Part shown: positions 12,101-23,832 of the stretch, piece after piece | Layout: the number at the start of each line of letters is the position of its first letter | How positions within the stretch are numbered: position 1 is the stretch's first letter | DNA from: Gibbula magus | Taxonomy: Eukaryota > Mollusca > Gastropoda > Trochida > Trochidae | Length of the DNA stretch: 64,000 nucleotides | NCBI GenBank assembly: GCA_936450465.1 | Contig: OW388296.1 | Coordinates: forward strand, 34,576,086-34,640,085 | Reading direction: 5' to 3' | Made by a program: the position numbers and the translations under genes | The notes under the pieces: generated by a model | Database searches by the model: none | Told to the model about the DNA's origin: nothing | What the model saw: the letters and a program-made list of their open reading frames with translations, nothing else

Positions 12101-12916
12101 TGAAAACTTTCTCTGTATAATCTGAATATATGTAAGCAGATGAATAGTTAGTTCAACATGTACACAATAAGGCATGGTGTACAATCTACAAAGCATTTTG
12201 AATATAGATTCCCCCACTCCAAAGAATTTTCCATTTCAGTCAATATCGTGCCACTACTCGTCTGGTAACATGACGTACATCAACGTGGAAGAAGATCACG
12301 TGCAGACTACCATTGCGGACGAAATACGGGACCTCGCCGCTAGGAAGCTAGGTGCCTCCCGTGATCAGATCAAGTTTGAGGTGCGTTCAGAGTAGCACAT
12401 ACATAAGGAGAAAGGGTCCGATCTTGGTACCTTATTGTAACGTTACCCCAAATGTTGGGAAGAGGGATAAAACACTCCACCCACAAAAATCTGACTAATC
12501 ATATAACAGGGGTAATGAGTCTATACAGCAGAGTTTCGTGGCATTGTTTGTAGCCAGGGTCGTCACATCAGGTTTGGAGAAAAGCGCCCCCTTTTGGAGA
12601 TTTAACATGTGTGTCAGCGTTTGATTTTGATAAACATTGCAGTGTATTTAATTTGATTTATTTATTTGCATTAACTTTTTCTAAACACTTGACCTATCAC
12701 TTAACAATATTTAGAAAATTCATCTGTGTGCTGTGGAGAATTAAGGGAACACAATCCAGAGGGAATATTTATGCAAAATTATTTCATGTTGGCATTTCTT
12801 TCTTTGAAGGGTATATGTATGAACTATTATGCATATGTCACAATTACTGTTTCCAATTCCAGGATATTTGGAAGTTCAAGGGTCGTCTGGTTCAAGGAGA
12901 GGATAACTCTTTGTGA
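6132..12916 (+). CDS. PHYH: phytanoyl-CoA 2-hydroxylase (PHYH), eight coding exons
   Basis: This peroxisomal Fe(II)/2-oxoglutarate dioxygenase performs the first alpha-oxidation step, phytanoyl-CoA to 2-hydroxyphytanoyl-CoA. Coding exons are 6132-6191, 7874-8031, 9245-9413, 9842-9923, 10678-10859, 11636-11785, 12240-12380 and 12863-12916. All have GT/AG borders and phases join without a frame break, giving 331 residues (human is 338). Residues 4-12, RLKTIVGHL, match the PTS2 consensus RLx5HL. Iron ligands are H166 and D168 (MHQD) and H255 (LLIHGSG). R266 in GFRK is the expected 2-oxoglutarate ligand and N260 is conserved next to it. The protein ends [17 protein letters not shown], as in the family. 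The exon 1 donor could instead be at 6195, and exon 2 could start at 7877; both choices keep the frame. I see no defect. Confidence 0.95.
6367..6979. mobile_element. hAT-like non-autonomous element in PHYH intron 1
   Basis: The ends are TAGGGGTG at the left and CACCCCCTA at the right, a typical hAT-type short TIR. The flanking 8-mers, gataagat and gatttgat, match at six positions and fit a decayed 8-bp target duplication. The interior is a degenerate array of ACTATCGCTATCGCAATAGT-type units, partly palindromic. No transposase is encoded. Confidence 0.65.
7874..8031 (+). CDS. PHYH: PHYH coding exon 2
   Basis: The exon encodes the N-terminal region with [20 protein letters not shown] followed by [18 protein letters not shown], a near match to the human region. 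The acceptor has a weak pyrimidine tract and two in-frame AGs (7873 and 7876), so the first residue is uncertain. The donor is CAG|GTATAA, phase 2. Confidence 0.92.
8211..8600. repeat. degenerate tandem repeat, about 170-bp unit, PHYH intron 2
   Basis: Two long copies (about 8211-8372 and 8382-8535) and a partial third share TCGTTTC, AAAACC/AAAACTC, the GTATTACCCAC block, GGTGCCTTTT, ATATTTTCAGATTTCTG and TTTCCATAGAAACG. It looks like a common dispersed repeat with internal tandem copies. Confidence 0.7.
9245..9413 (+). CDS. PHYH: PHYH coding exon 3
   Basis: The exon encodes [40 protein letters not shown] and [16 protein letters not shown], residues 74-129 plus the split Arg73. The acceptor is CTCCAG and the donor is AAG|GTGAGT. 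It matches the human segment with the TKVQDFQ core. Confidence 0.95.
9842..9923 (+). CDS. PHYH: PHYH coding exon 4
   Basis: The exon encodes [20 protein letters not shown] followed by INKPPDP (residues 130-156), the strand leading to the active site. The acceptor is TTCCAG, the donor is CCAG|GTACAG, and it ends in phase 1. Confidence 0.95.
10678..10859 (+). CDS. PHYH: PHYH coding exon 5 (HxD iron motif)
   Basis: The exon encodes residues 157-217. It includes [16 protein letters not shown], with iron ligands H166 and D168, and the jelly-roll core [20 protein letters not shown]. It ends EHGYPKWE. The acceptor is CTACAG and the donor GAG|GTAGGG. Confidence 0.96.
11499..11613. mobile_element. 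115-bp foldback element in PHYH intron 5
   Basis: The ends are CCAGGGCCCATATTTTTGAA and CGAAAATATGGGCCCTGG, with inner arms TCTTAGCGCTAAGATAG and CTATCTTAGCACTAAGA. The element folds almost completely and ends 22 bases before exon 6. Two related copies lie at 29239-29361 and 29577-29676. Confidence 0.82.
11636..11785 (+). CDS. PHYH: PHYH coding exon 6 (distal His and Arg)
   Basis: The exon encodes residues 218-267. [20 protein letters not shown] carries the third iron ligand H255 and the 2-oxoglutarate-binding R266. The acceptor is TTGCAG, the donor AAG|GTAACG, and both ends are phase 0. Confidence 0.96.
12240..12380 (+). CDS. PHYH: PHYH coding exon 7
   Basis: The exon encodes [20 protein letters not shown] and then a helical stretch ending [12 protein letters not shown] (residues 268-314). 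SISCHY continues the conserved GFRK(A/S)ISCH strand. The acceptor is TTTCAG and the donor GAG|GTGCGT. Confidence 0.95.
12863..12916 (+). CDS. PHYH: PHYH coding exon 8 (C-terminus)
   Basis: The exon encodes [17 protein letters not shown] and a TGA stop at 12914-12916. It matches the human C-terminus in length and pattern. The acceptor is ATTCCAG. Confidence 0.95.
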   Translation, partial: DIWKFKGRLVQGEDNSL

Positions 12917-13148
12917 AGAATTATGTTGGACTGGACAACATGAGTCAACCTTGGCTAAAAAAGCTTTTGACCTGATCGATTTCTTCCATTTGCTGTGCAT
13001 CAATCTATCACCAAGTGCTTTCAAATTACATGATTATATCGTGAATGAAGTCTTAATCTGATGTTATCAATCTCTCAATTTTATACGATTTGTCAACTGA
13101 TGATGCAAATTTGTTGCCTGTTATATGTGATTGTTATCATAATGTGAT

Positions 13149-13170
13149 TTGTATATATATATATATATAC
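13149..13170. repeat. (TA)n microsatellite
   Basis: A short TA run of about 11 repeats lies in the PHYH 3' region. Confidence 0.8.
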
Positions 13171-13512
13171 CACTGATATTATTAGTCTCCGGTGATTAAG
13201 TCAAGTAACTGTTTAACTTCCGCAAATGGAGGTCAAGCAGTAAAACATGTTTAAGCTTGTTACAATCGGCAAATCCTCTTACTGTTTTGTATGAATTGGC
13301 TATTAACTTATCAGAATTCAACAAATGTATCTAAAGGTTAATAACTTGTGAAACTACATACAAGGTGTGGATACATTTGTGTTTCAACTCAGTTACCAAT
13401 GAAATCATTTGTTTGTTTGTTTTTTTTGATTACCAAAAATTTTATCAGAGTGATTTTGAGGAGTTAATGATAAAGAAATGTTTCTTTTATAATTTAGTAG
13501 TCAAACGTTGAG

Positions 13513-13766
13513 AATAAAAGATATATAAAATTAAAGTTCCTTTGAAAATATATTTTTAATCATATTATCAATTGTTTTCCATCAAATGTTAATACAAAAA
13601 CATTTGACAAGAATTATTATCTATCTGGATAACGGAATTTGTGAATACAAATTTTCATTGAAAAAATATTTTTAATCATATTATCAATTGTTTTTCATCA
13701 AATGTTAAAACAAAAACATTTGACAAAGAATTGTTATCATTTTGTACAACTGAATGTGTGAATAAA
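13513..13766 (+). terminator. PHYH: PHYH polyadenylation region, two AATAAA signals
   Basis: AATAAA occurs at 13513-13518 and 13761-13766. The second is followed by a GT-rich stretch (TTGTATTGTGGTTCTCTTG, about 13792) and is the likelier signal. Use of either site cannot be told from DNA alone. Confidence 0.5.
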
Positions 13767-13770
13767 ATGA
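13543..13770. repeat. 116-bp tandem duplication in the PHYH 3' region
   Basis: The block with TTTTTAATCATATTATCAAT and CATCAAATGTTA occurs twice with an offset of about 116 bp and only small differences. The second copy leads into the AATAAA at 13761. Confidence 0.8.
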
Positions 13771-14188
13771 TTGAATAATAATATTTTGCCTTGTATTGTG
13801 GTTCTCTTGAGGAACGATGGCCGGGTTTCCTTCTGGGCAGTACAGTGGTGACCTGGGTTTTAGCTGAAATATGTTTGATATATCATGTATGTATTGCTGA
13901 TAATCTGTGAAAATATCTTGTCAACAAGGTGTATGGATAAAGAATCGATATGAAGACAAATGTTACGAATAACAAGTGCTTAAAGATGCATCCATTGTGT
14001 TTCATAATATTTCACTTGGCTTTAATATGTGCCAACCTACCATATGTGTTGATTTCAGTTCAAATGATGTCACTCAACTATCATATTCATCCTCAATCAC
14101 CAAATATATCATAATTACCAGTTTCCAATCAAAGTTTAGCATCATTATGTGCAAAACCTGAAACTACGCGTCCCGCTTACATGCACAG

Positions 14189-14426
14189 GTGAGGTGAGGT
14201 GAGTTGGGGTTTAACGCCGCTTTCTAGAGTATTTCACTTATATTTTGCGGTTGCTAGTATTATTGCAGGGAGAAAACCTGCAACACCATGTGGCTATGCA
14301 TGGCGGTGAAACCTGCGAACAGCGACTGGAACTAGCAACCATGGGTGGTACTACACTGAAATTCAGTGTAGCATTGCACTCAAACCTTACTGCGTGTAGA
14401 ACAGTTCTCTACTGCAGACAAAGTTG
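14189..14426 (-). mobile_element. SINE copy 1, head lost
   Basis: The conserved core reads GTTGGGGTTTAACGCCGC, then CACCATGTGGCTATGCATGG, then GAACTAGCAACCATGGGTGG on the plus strand, preceded by GTGAGGTGAGGTGAG. It matches copies at 34993-35196 and 55537-55830. The third copy keeps a tRNA-like head at its right end, so the SINE reads on the minus strand and this copy lacks a clear head. Confidence 0.75.
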
Positions 14427-14972
14427 CCACAGTGGTTAGATGACCTTTTTATCATTATCAACTTAACTTTTCCTTTCATCTGATATAGAAAATTTTCCAA
14501 ATTACGTTCGACTAATTGATGTGTGTCTAACGCGGTGCATGACCCGGTTTTCGATAAAAAAACCTACTTTTACCTTTATATTGTCACTATACTGAGTCGA
14601 CTATCATCCAAATGGTTAATTTTGGCAATAGTCCGTACTTCTTGATAAAATAATACTCTTTATATCATTTGGCAACAGAATGGATGCACCTAGATCAAGA
14701 TAAAAATGAAGCACTTCTTCTTCATAAATGCTCATTATCATTATTAATAATCAAAGAGTACAAAGATTTCATCTCTCCTGGTTTGCCAGTTTGACTTCAA
14801 ATCCTGCCACTAGCTCAGCAACATTTGCAGGAAAGGCCCGTTCTTGATTGCTACAATGTATTTAGTTGCCATGATTTGCAAGTTCCATCAATAGCAGGCT
14901 TCATTACATTGAATAGACCTCATGCAGTGATACCAGCCGCCATGTTGTAGGTGAAAACTGTGAAACGTGTCA
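14427..14972. other. non-coding intergenic stretch
   Basis: No gene, repeat or conserved motif is recognisable here. Confidence 0.5.
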
Positions 14973-15320
14973 TTAAAGGTTAGATGAAATGACATATGGT
15001 CAAATTCGTATTCGTTGAAAAGGGGTTTCAATTTGACAATTGCTCGATTTTAAATTTCTGAAATCGACCCATAAATTACTTAAATACGGCTTTTTAAAAA
15101 AAGTGCCTAATTAAGCCCCGGAGACCAGAATGAAAGTGAGCGGGGTGGTCACTAAAGCGTATTGGCTGTGACGTACGTGAAGGAGCCTCATTATGGCCAC
15201 TAATCATAATTTAACGCGTTTTCCCAACTTTTAAACTGCTCATATAAGACAGAAAACGTCATCAAAACAACCCCAATTTTCGATAAACGGATTACTTAAC
15301 TATTCAACTAGCGGTTTCAT

Positions 15321-15515
15321 ATGGTTACAACAACTGGGGCGTGCTTAATTGGAGTGCATTCGGCGCTTTTGTATAGTATGTTTGTAGCAATTAATCGCGG
15401 AATTAGAAGGAAACATATGACAGTTCAAGTGACACTGAAACAAAGGGAAGAAGACTCGCGGGAATCGGGTGAAGAGAGATTAAGTAGCATCAATCGATCA
15501 AATTATGTTGAATAA
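15321..15515 (+). other. unassigned 64-residue ORF
   Basis: A small ORF starts MVTTTGACLIGVHSALLYSM and becomes charged (KQREEDSRESGEERLSS). A hydrophobic stretch near residues 8-24 is followed by a basic segment, so a short membrane peptide is formally possible. No family is recognised, and it lies in a repeat-rich block, so it may be chance. Confidence 0.15.
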
Positions 15516-17200
15516 TCGGCATGTTAATTTTGTTTTGTATGTATTATTAAATAAATATATACTGAACGATTGACTGTTCAAACAAGCGAGACAACATATT
15601 GCAGATTTATCAATAACATTCAGTATTTAATATAAAAGATTACTGTATTTTAAGTATGTCAATTAAAATATTCTATATATGATGTAATGCAATGCAAACC
15701 ATTTTCACTTCACTTTCATGAATAAATAAATGAACTGGATTGGTCAACAAGCTCAATGAAATTTACATGATTGCTCTATTGTACACGCAAAACATATACA
15801 TTATGATTACACAGATTGATATAGACAACGAACATTATCGAATTAAAGAATTATGTTACCAGTAGCATCTTAAATGAAAACGAAATGGTTTAAAATATTG
15901 TCTGATAGCCTGTATATGTCACTTCAGCACACCAACACACAATTCTCAGGTTAGCGGACCATACAGATGAATCTTCCAGACAGATGTTTGCTTTGTTTCA
16001 CTTCGAGATCAAAGGGGAGAAGTGTTGTTACAGCATATTAGTTTACGCAATTAAGAAGCTGGGTATGTGAGAAGGAAGGAGTGTAATTATGTTTGTACAG
16101 ATAACAAGTTTACATGACCGATTCAATTATATAACAAATGGCATGTCGGTGACCGGCATGTCATATATGTTTATTGTCAAACATCCTGTCTTGGTGACAC
16201 ACAATACACTTAACGCGACATTCAGTCTATTTGTTTTTTTATCTTGCCATTTGCGAAAAGACTTTTGCTGAAAGAGGGTTAGCATTTGACCATCTTCTGT
16301 TTCCAAGTACTGTCATTGATGGATTTATAGGTTTACAATTTCTGTCTTATGTGCATTTGGATATTCATATTGTCCGTTTGGATACGTTTATAAGGTAAGT
16401 TTCTTACATTATTGACACTCTTGCTGAAATGTCAATTTAATACGATGTTTATTTGATTAACCAAGCATTTTATTGAAAACATTATTTTATTATCTATTAG
16501 ATTCTGAATGTTTTAATGTGTCAATAAGTGATAACTAAATAAAATGAAACATTGGGATGCGGTGTTTTCGTATGTGGATTCGTAGACGTATTATTATCGT
16601 TGATAACCAACTTCCTTTGTTTTCTAAAATATGTGGTGAGTTGCTTTGATTGTTGTAATGTACTGTTAGTAAATTAGGTTGTCGGTAGATTAACGACGTT
16701 AAAAAAATCAGGATGTTGTGATGTGCTAAGATTGTCGATGGCTTACCGTAGGGCCTACTTCGCCGGCCTCTGCTAATCTATCGTTTGTTGCTTTATTTCA
16801 TACACAAACATTCTCCAACAAAAAATAACAACAACACCGAATATCTGATTTTGTTGTCTCAAATTTACTTCGTTCATATTATCATATCCTGGTTTCATAT
16901 GTCATCGTATATCTCATCCCCTCATTAGCATTGATTTATCCTATGTCTACGAACCTCTTTGAATCTTTCACTATTCATATCAATTATTTGATATATATAC
17001 CGATATTTTGGGACATTTGTAACATAAACTAACATAACAAACTTGAACAGTTTACAGCAGAACAGCGGTGTGGCATTGTTGCAAAGCGTAGATAATACAG
17101 ATCAACTGACCGATTCCCTAGCGTTTTCCATTATAAGTAGTAAGCGGATGTTTACATCCCGTCCCTTCTCGTACGTCACTTCCGGTTAACCCCAACTCAC
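15516..17200. other. non-coding AT-rich stretch
   Basis: No convincing coding sequence is present. A TGACGTACGT motif precedes this region (15170-15180) and a CGTACGTCACTTCCGG motif closes it (about 17170). Both could be incidental. Confidence 0.4.
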
Positions 17201-17267
17201 TACCCAGCTAACACACAACGTAATCCTGACGTTGTGGGATGGTCGTATTTTGGTAACGTAATTTCTT

Positions 17268-19800
17268 GACGTTGCTGCGACGTTTATAGTACGTAAAACC
17301 TAACGTAAATTCCCAACGTTGTGACTACGTTGTAGATTACGTACTTATCACGTCACTAAAACGTAATAATGTAACGTTGTGCCGTACGTCCTTGCAACGT
17401 CATAATTACGTACTTCATTCAGAATATAAAATGATAAAATTATCTAATATCTATTCACAGTCGTTCTTTAAATACACAAATATATCAGTATAAACAGTAA
17501 GTAAAGACCAAACAGTCGTTAAATGTTGTTTTTCTGGTAATGTGATTTCTGGACGTTGCTACGACGTAGTAATTACGTAAGCTCTAACGTAATTTCTCAA
17601 CGTTGTGACAACGTTGTAGTTAACGTACTTATCACGTCATTAAAACGCAGTAATGTTACGTTGGGCCTTACGTCCTTACAACGTCATAAACACTTACTTC
17701 ATTCAGAATACAGAATGATAAAAGTAAGTAAAAAATATCAAACATCTATTCACAGTTGTTCCTGAAATACACACATATATCAGTATAAACAGTTAGTAAA
17801 GACCAAACAGTCGTTAAATGTTGTTTTTTCTGGTAATGTGATTTCTGGACGTTGCTACGACGTAGTAATTACGTAAGCCCTAACGTAATTTCTCAACGTT
17901 GTGATAACGTTGTAGTTAACGTACTTATCACGTCATTAAAATGCAGTAATGTTACGTTGTACCTTACGTCCTGACAACGTCATAAACACGTACTTCATTC
18001 AGAATACAAAATGATAAAAGTAAGTAAAAAATATCAAACATCTATTCACAGTCGTTCTTTAAATACATACATATATCAGTATAAACAGTAAGTAAAGACC
18101 AAACAGTCGTTAAATGTTGTTTTTCTGGTAATGTGATTTCTGGACGTTGCTACGACGTAGTAATTACGTAAGTCCTAACGTAATTTCTCAACGTTGTGAC
18201 AACGTTGAAGTTAACGTACTCATCACGTCATTAAAATGCAATAATGTTACGTTGTGCCTTACGTCCTTACAACGTCATAAACACGTACCTCATTCAGAAT
18301 GCAAAATGATGTAAGTAAGTAAAAAATATCAAACATCTATTCACAGTCGTTCTTTAAATACACACATATATCAGTATAAACAGTTAGTAAAGACCAAACA
18401 GTCGTTAAATGTTGTTTTTCTGGTAATGTGATTTCTGGACGTTGCTACGACGTAGTAATTACGTAAGTCCTAACGTAATTTCTCAACGTTGTGACAACGT
18501 TGAAGTTAACGTACTCATCACGTCATTAAAATGCAATAATGTTACGTTGTGCCTTACGTCCTTACAACGTCATAAACACGTACTTCATTCAGAATACAAA
18601 ATGATAAAAGTAAGTAAAAAATATCAAACATCTATTCACAGTCGTTCTTTAAATACACACATATATCAGTATAAACAGTTAGTAAAGACCAAACACTCGT
18701 TAAATGTTGTTTTTCTGGTAATGTGATTTCTGGACGTTGCTACGACGTAGTAATTACGTAAGTCCTAACGTAATTTCTCAACGTTGTGACAACGTTGAAG
18801 TTAACGTACTTATCACGTCATTAAAATGCAGTAATGTTACGTTGTACCTTACGTCCTTACAACGTCATAAACACGTACTTCATTCAGAATACAAAATGAT
18901 AAAAGTAAGTAAAAAATATCAAACATCCATTGACAGCCGTTCTTTAAATACACAAATATATCAGTATAAACAGTTAGTTAAGACCAAACAGTCGTTAAAT
19001 GTTGTTTTTCTGGTAATGTGATTTCTGGACGTTGCTACGACGTAGTAATTACGTAAGCTCTAACGTAATTTCTCAACGTTGTGACAACGTTGTAGTTAAC
19101 GTACTTATCACGTCATTAAAACGCAGTAATGTTACGTTGGGCCTTACGTCCTTACAACGTCATAAACACTTACTTCATTCAGAATACAGAATGATAAAAG
19201 TAAGTAAAAAATATCAAACATCTATTCACAGTTGTTCCTGAAATACACACATATATCAGTATAAACAGTTAGTAAAGACCAAACACTCGTTAAATGTTGT
19301 TTTTCTGGTAATGTGATTTATGGACGTTGCTACGAGGTAGTAATTACGTAAGCCCTAACGTAATTTCTCAACGTTGTGACAACGTTGTAGTTAACGTACT
19401 TATCACGTCATTAAAATGCAGTAATGTTACGTTGTGCCTTCTGTCCTGACAACGTCATAAACACGTACTTCATTCAGAATACAAAATGATAAAAGTAAGC
19501 AAAAAATATCAAACATCTATTCACAGTCATTATTTAAATACACACGAGAATCATTATGAATATTTACTAGAGACCAAACGGTCGGTGGAGCCTTCATTTT
19601 TGTAACGCAATTTCTTGACGTCGCTACGACGTTGTTGTTACGTAACATCTTACGTAAATTCCAAACGTTGTGACAATGTTATGTTTACATACCTACCAAC
19701 GTAGAATTGTAACGTTGAACCTTACATCACCACAACGTCATAAACATGTACTTATTTCAGAACATAACATTTTAACAGTAAGTCAATTGTATCAAACATA
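17268..19800. repeat. 295-bp tandem repeat array, about nine units
   Basis: The anchor GACGTTGC begins at 17268, 17552, 17848, 18143, 18438, 18733, 19028 and 19323, with a decayed form at 19617. Internal spacing is 295-296 bp. Each unit carries CAACGTTGTGACAACGTTG, several ACGT steps and an AT-rich half. The first and last units are most diverged. Small ORFs beginning MLRRSNYV recur because the units repeat; they are not genes. Confidence 0.95.
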
Positions 19801-20439
19801 TACACATGGGAAAATTTAGCGCGGTCGCACCCCCTGCGTTTTTTAACAGCAAAAGTAAGAGAACGGTATTAATCGTAACCTAGCAATTTAAGGAAGATGA
19901 CTTAATTCAGATAACGTTTGGCTTCTTTTGGTTATTTGCATTTATAGGAATGTTGGTATTTTGTCCTCCAAAAAACCTGTTAGGTTATTCTGAGAAATTT
20001 AAGTGAATATTGGTTGCTCTAATGTGAGCAATTCATTCTTTCAAGTCAACTGGTCAAAATAAGTCATTAGTTAAAGCACTATGAACTATCAAAATCACGA
20101 ATTTTGGAAAATACAATTTCAATAAAAATAGCGTACTGACGAAATCTTGTCAGTGTTTACTGTAATAGCCTACAGCATTGAAATGCGCTTTATTAACAGA
20201 TTGAACCGGAAAGAATCCAATATGTATTGAAAAAACATATGAATACGGCAATTTTGTCAATGATAGCTCAAACAATTTGCACGAAGAAATCTTTCATTTA
20301 ACCTAAGTTTCTCGTATCGAAAGTGATTAATTCAATTCAAGTACAGTAACGCTCTCTCAACATCACATTTCACTTTAGAATACGGAGGTGCTTGATTATT
20401 TCCATGTGTATATATGCATATTAATCATTCTTCAAATAC

Positions 20440-21070
20440 AGACAAGGTTCAGAATAAACAGTTTGTATAGCCCACATGATGGATAAACTCTTTATTCTTG
20501 TAATGTTATTTCTCAACATTGTGGCGACATTGTAGATTGTGTACTTATCATAATTATGTACTTATAATGTAACGTTGGGCCTCACGTCCTTACAACGTCA
20601 TAATAACGTACTTATCTCAGAATATATAAGATAACTCATTCCCAATGAAATTACTCAATTACTAACAATTAAGTATGTCATCTCCATCAAAATCTCCATC
20701 AAATTTTCTGTGAAATCTTTGATTCAATGCCACACTTAATTTATTCCATTTAAATTAATGCAAGTAACTCGAGCATTAGTGAGAAGAAAGGTAATTCAAT
20801 AATATATCAAACATATATTCATTGTCATTCTTTAGATATACATAGGAATCACTATAAACGGTTACTATAGACCAAACCGCCGTGTAAAGCCTTTATACTG
20901 GTAACTTGATATCTGGACGTCGCTGCAACGTATTTAGTACGTAAACCCTAACGTAATTTCTCAACGTTGTGACGACGTTGTAGTTAACGTACTTGTCACG
21001 TCACTAAAACGTAGTAAAGAAACGCTGGCCATTACGTCCTCGAACCATCAACGTTCTTTCTTAGAATATA
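20440..21070. repeat. two isolated, decayed copies of the 295-bp unit
   Basis: Segments near 20440-20650 and 20805-21070 retain recognisable unit pieces (AACGTAATTTCTCAACGTTG, TACTTATCA, CCTTACAACGTCATAA) in the same orientation as the main array. They are separated by unrelated AT-rich sequence. Confidence 0.75.
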
Positions 21071-23752
21071 TAATGAGAAAAATAATATATTATATCATAT
21101 TATATTATAATATATTGTGAATACATTTCCACGTGTACCTCATATATATATGCTTAATGATAAGGAAAAGAGGCTCATGTTGATTAATTATGAAATCCCG
21201 AAATTTGTCCAGAGCATGTCATTGCGAATTTAATCTTTTAACAATGTAATTTTCTTAATATTTAGAGTTTACGCAAAATTGAGAGTTGTAGTTACTTTTA
21301 TGTAAGCTGTGAACACGAATAGAATGTTGAAATTACCCTCATTATGAATTTGTTTTAAAGAACATTCTTTTGAATGCCGTTTCCATGGTCTGATGTCATA
21401 ATATGGTCAGTTGTTTTGACATCACAAAATTGGAGCCATTTTCACATTTAATGGTTCAGGGAAATGTCGATGATTTAGAAATTGTTTAACTCAGTTTTTA
21501 CTTCTTTATCTCAGAATATACAATATGAAACGAGCTAAATGCGTTTCTTTGCAATAAACTAGATTTCGATCGTTCGTTCTGTACAAATCAACTTTTTCAT
21601 AAAAATGCCATTGAACATGACACCGTTTAGTATTATCTCTGAGTTAACATGAGCTGAGTTGACATTTATAATACGAGCACAAACACAAATATCACGTTTT
21701 CCATTGGAATCTTGTAACAAAACAATTAAAATCCCACTTGTTTCGTACCAGTCGTGTAAAGTATATGATAATATAGCATACTTTCTAGGGTAAAAATCTG
21801 TATAAATACTACACACAACGACCAGTGTCTTTACGAATCTCGTATGTATTCTATTATAGGTTATGTTTCCTCAAATACCGAAGGAATATCTTCGTTATGT
21901 GTAATTGGAAAACAATGAGATCTCATACAACATGTCTTCTGTGACAGGTATATGTATATTTCAACGTCAAACACATAAAAAACATATTGTCATAATACTT
22001 TATCATATACTTTGGTGTGAGAAACTCAGTGAAATAAACCTTTACCTTCTACAGTGATGATTACCTTTATCGACACTCAGCAGAGTGACGTGTATTTGCT
22101 AAAGTCGTACATTTACCATTGCAATCATTCATTTTCAACATAAAACACAAAACTTATATGATAAATGGAATGTCTGTTGTACTATGTTTGCAAAATACCA
22201 TGTTTATCTGATCTCCTGATGTAGAAAAGTATGTATTTCACTCGTGGCTTCGCCCCTGAAATAAACATGGTATGTGGCAAGGGAAGACAGATATCATCTA
22301 CATACTATAGTATATAGATCATCAATGAATGACTTGACAATACTATTCCATCGCTAAGGGCACAACTATAACACTGCTGCAAAGTTATAATGTAAACATG
22401 ATTGTATTGCCAATATGATATTTACACATAACATGCGTTTGACAAGAATGCTTTCCTCCTTGTGAATGGTTGGGTATCAAAACGAACGAAAGTGGTACGT
22501 ATTGTCCAGAGTATTGTTCGTAACCATTGTACTGATCTTATATCATTATGTTTAAATGGTTTCTCATTTGTTTGGAATAGCTTGCTTGTTGCAAACTCGC
22601 GTTATTAACGCGTTCACATGCGTCAGAATATATGGCAGAATAATTACACGACACATAAAACTAATTTGTCATTTTTCTCAAGTCCAACCCCCACAACGAT
22701 TTAATAGTTGATTATTGCAAAACTAGTTGTAATTCTATATTTCGGTGCCATAGTTTTCTATCATCCTAATATATTTGAAGAAAATACTTGGAACACATAT
22801 TCTGGTCATGGCATATGTAATGATTATTATTAAAATGAACTTAAAATGAATCTCAGCGAAAACACTTATGTGAAACAAAGTTTCTAAGATCTATTTTATA
22901 ATGTGTTTTCCTTAGGACGTCAATTGGTAAAATACAACATTGTTTTAATTTGTTATCAGAAAGGTAACTTTGAATCAATGTGTGTGATTTCAGTGCAAAA
23001 TTACTGTTCTTTTCAAAAGAAATATTAAGTACGAACAATCAGCGTATTATCTTAATTTCATAACGAGATGAATATTAAATGCATTCAATTCGTCATCAAT
23101 TATCGCTGCAGGAATTTCAGCATGATGTAATAACACTAGCTTATATACATTCAAAGAATTCACTGAATGATGGCTTTAAGATACACATGTATTTTGATTT
23201 GATTGCAATCAATGATAGTGATGTTTTTTGTTAAAAACTGGATACGATTTCTTGTTTTGGTGTAATATTTATTGTTCTATCCTCTGACAATTTTAGTAAA
23301 TACAAATGTTTGTTTCTTTCTGTTATATCTCAATTACCCTACATTCGGCAGTGCAGGGCATCGCATTTTCACAACACCAAAAATGTACACATTGAGTTGC
23401 AGTGAATGGCTTTACTTTGAAGATATTTCCAAATAAACGCAACAATTTAGATACATGATGGTGAAATACAATATTTATGAAAATCAACAATACTTTACAC
23501 ACAATAAACGGATATGTTTAATATGTGAGTAGACAATTTTTAAGCAATATGCCGTCATCTTCCTTCAATTAATATTTCTGATGGTTTTTAGGTTTTAGTA
23601 AACACCTTTCACATGACATACGTATATCATCTGATACATGATGGCCTTTAAATATAGATCCATTGTTCTTATCGTATCGGGATATCCAAACGGACTCCAC
23701 ATGTCCTATCTGATTTTTCAGACATTGATTAATGAATTTCGAAAACAAATAA

Positions 23753-23754
<2 letters not shown>
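21071..23754. other. internal AT-rich part of the large element
   Basis: No ORF with recognisable protein character is visible on either strand. A short foldback (ATACCATGTTTAT near 22197 and ATAAACATGGTAT near 22260) flanks the motif TTTCACTCGTGGCTTCGCCC. Confidence 0.4.

Positions 23755-23829
<75 letters not shown>
23755..23829. repeat. (TA)n microsatellite, about 75 bp
   Basis: A pure alternating TA run. It creates an artificial poly-(Tyr-Ile) ORF and is prone to assembly length error. Confidence 0.95.

Positions 23830-23832
<3 letters not shown>

Noticed and set aside
17556..19241. Series of similar 69-94-residue ORFs starting MLRRSNYV
   Set aside because: They recur exactly with the 295-bp satellite period and have no independent protein signal.
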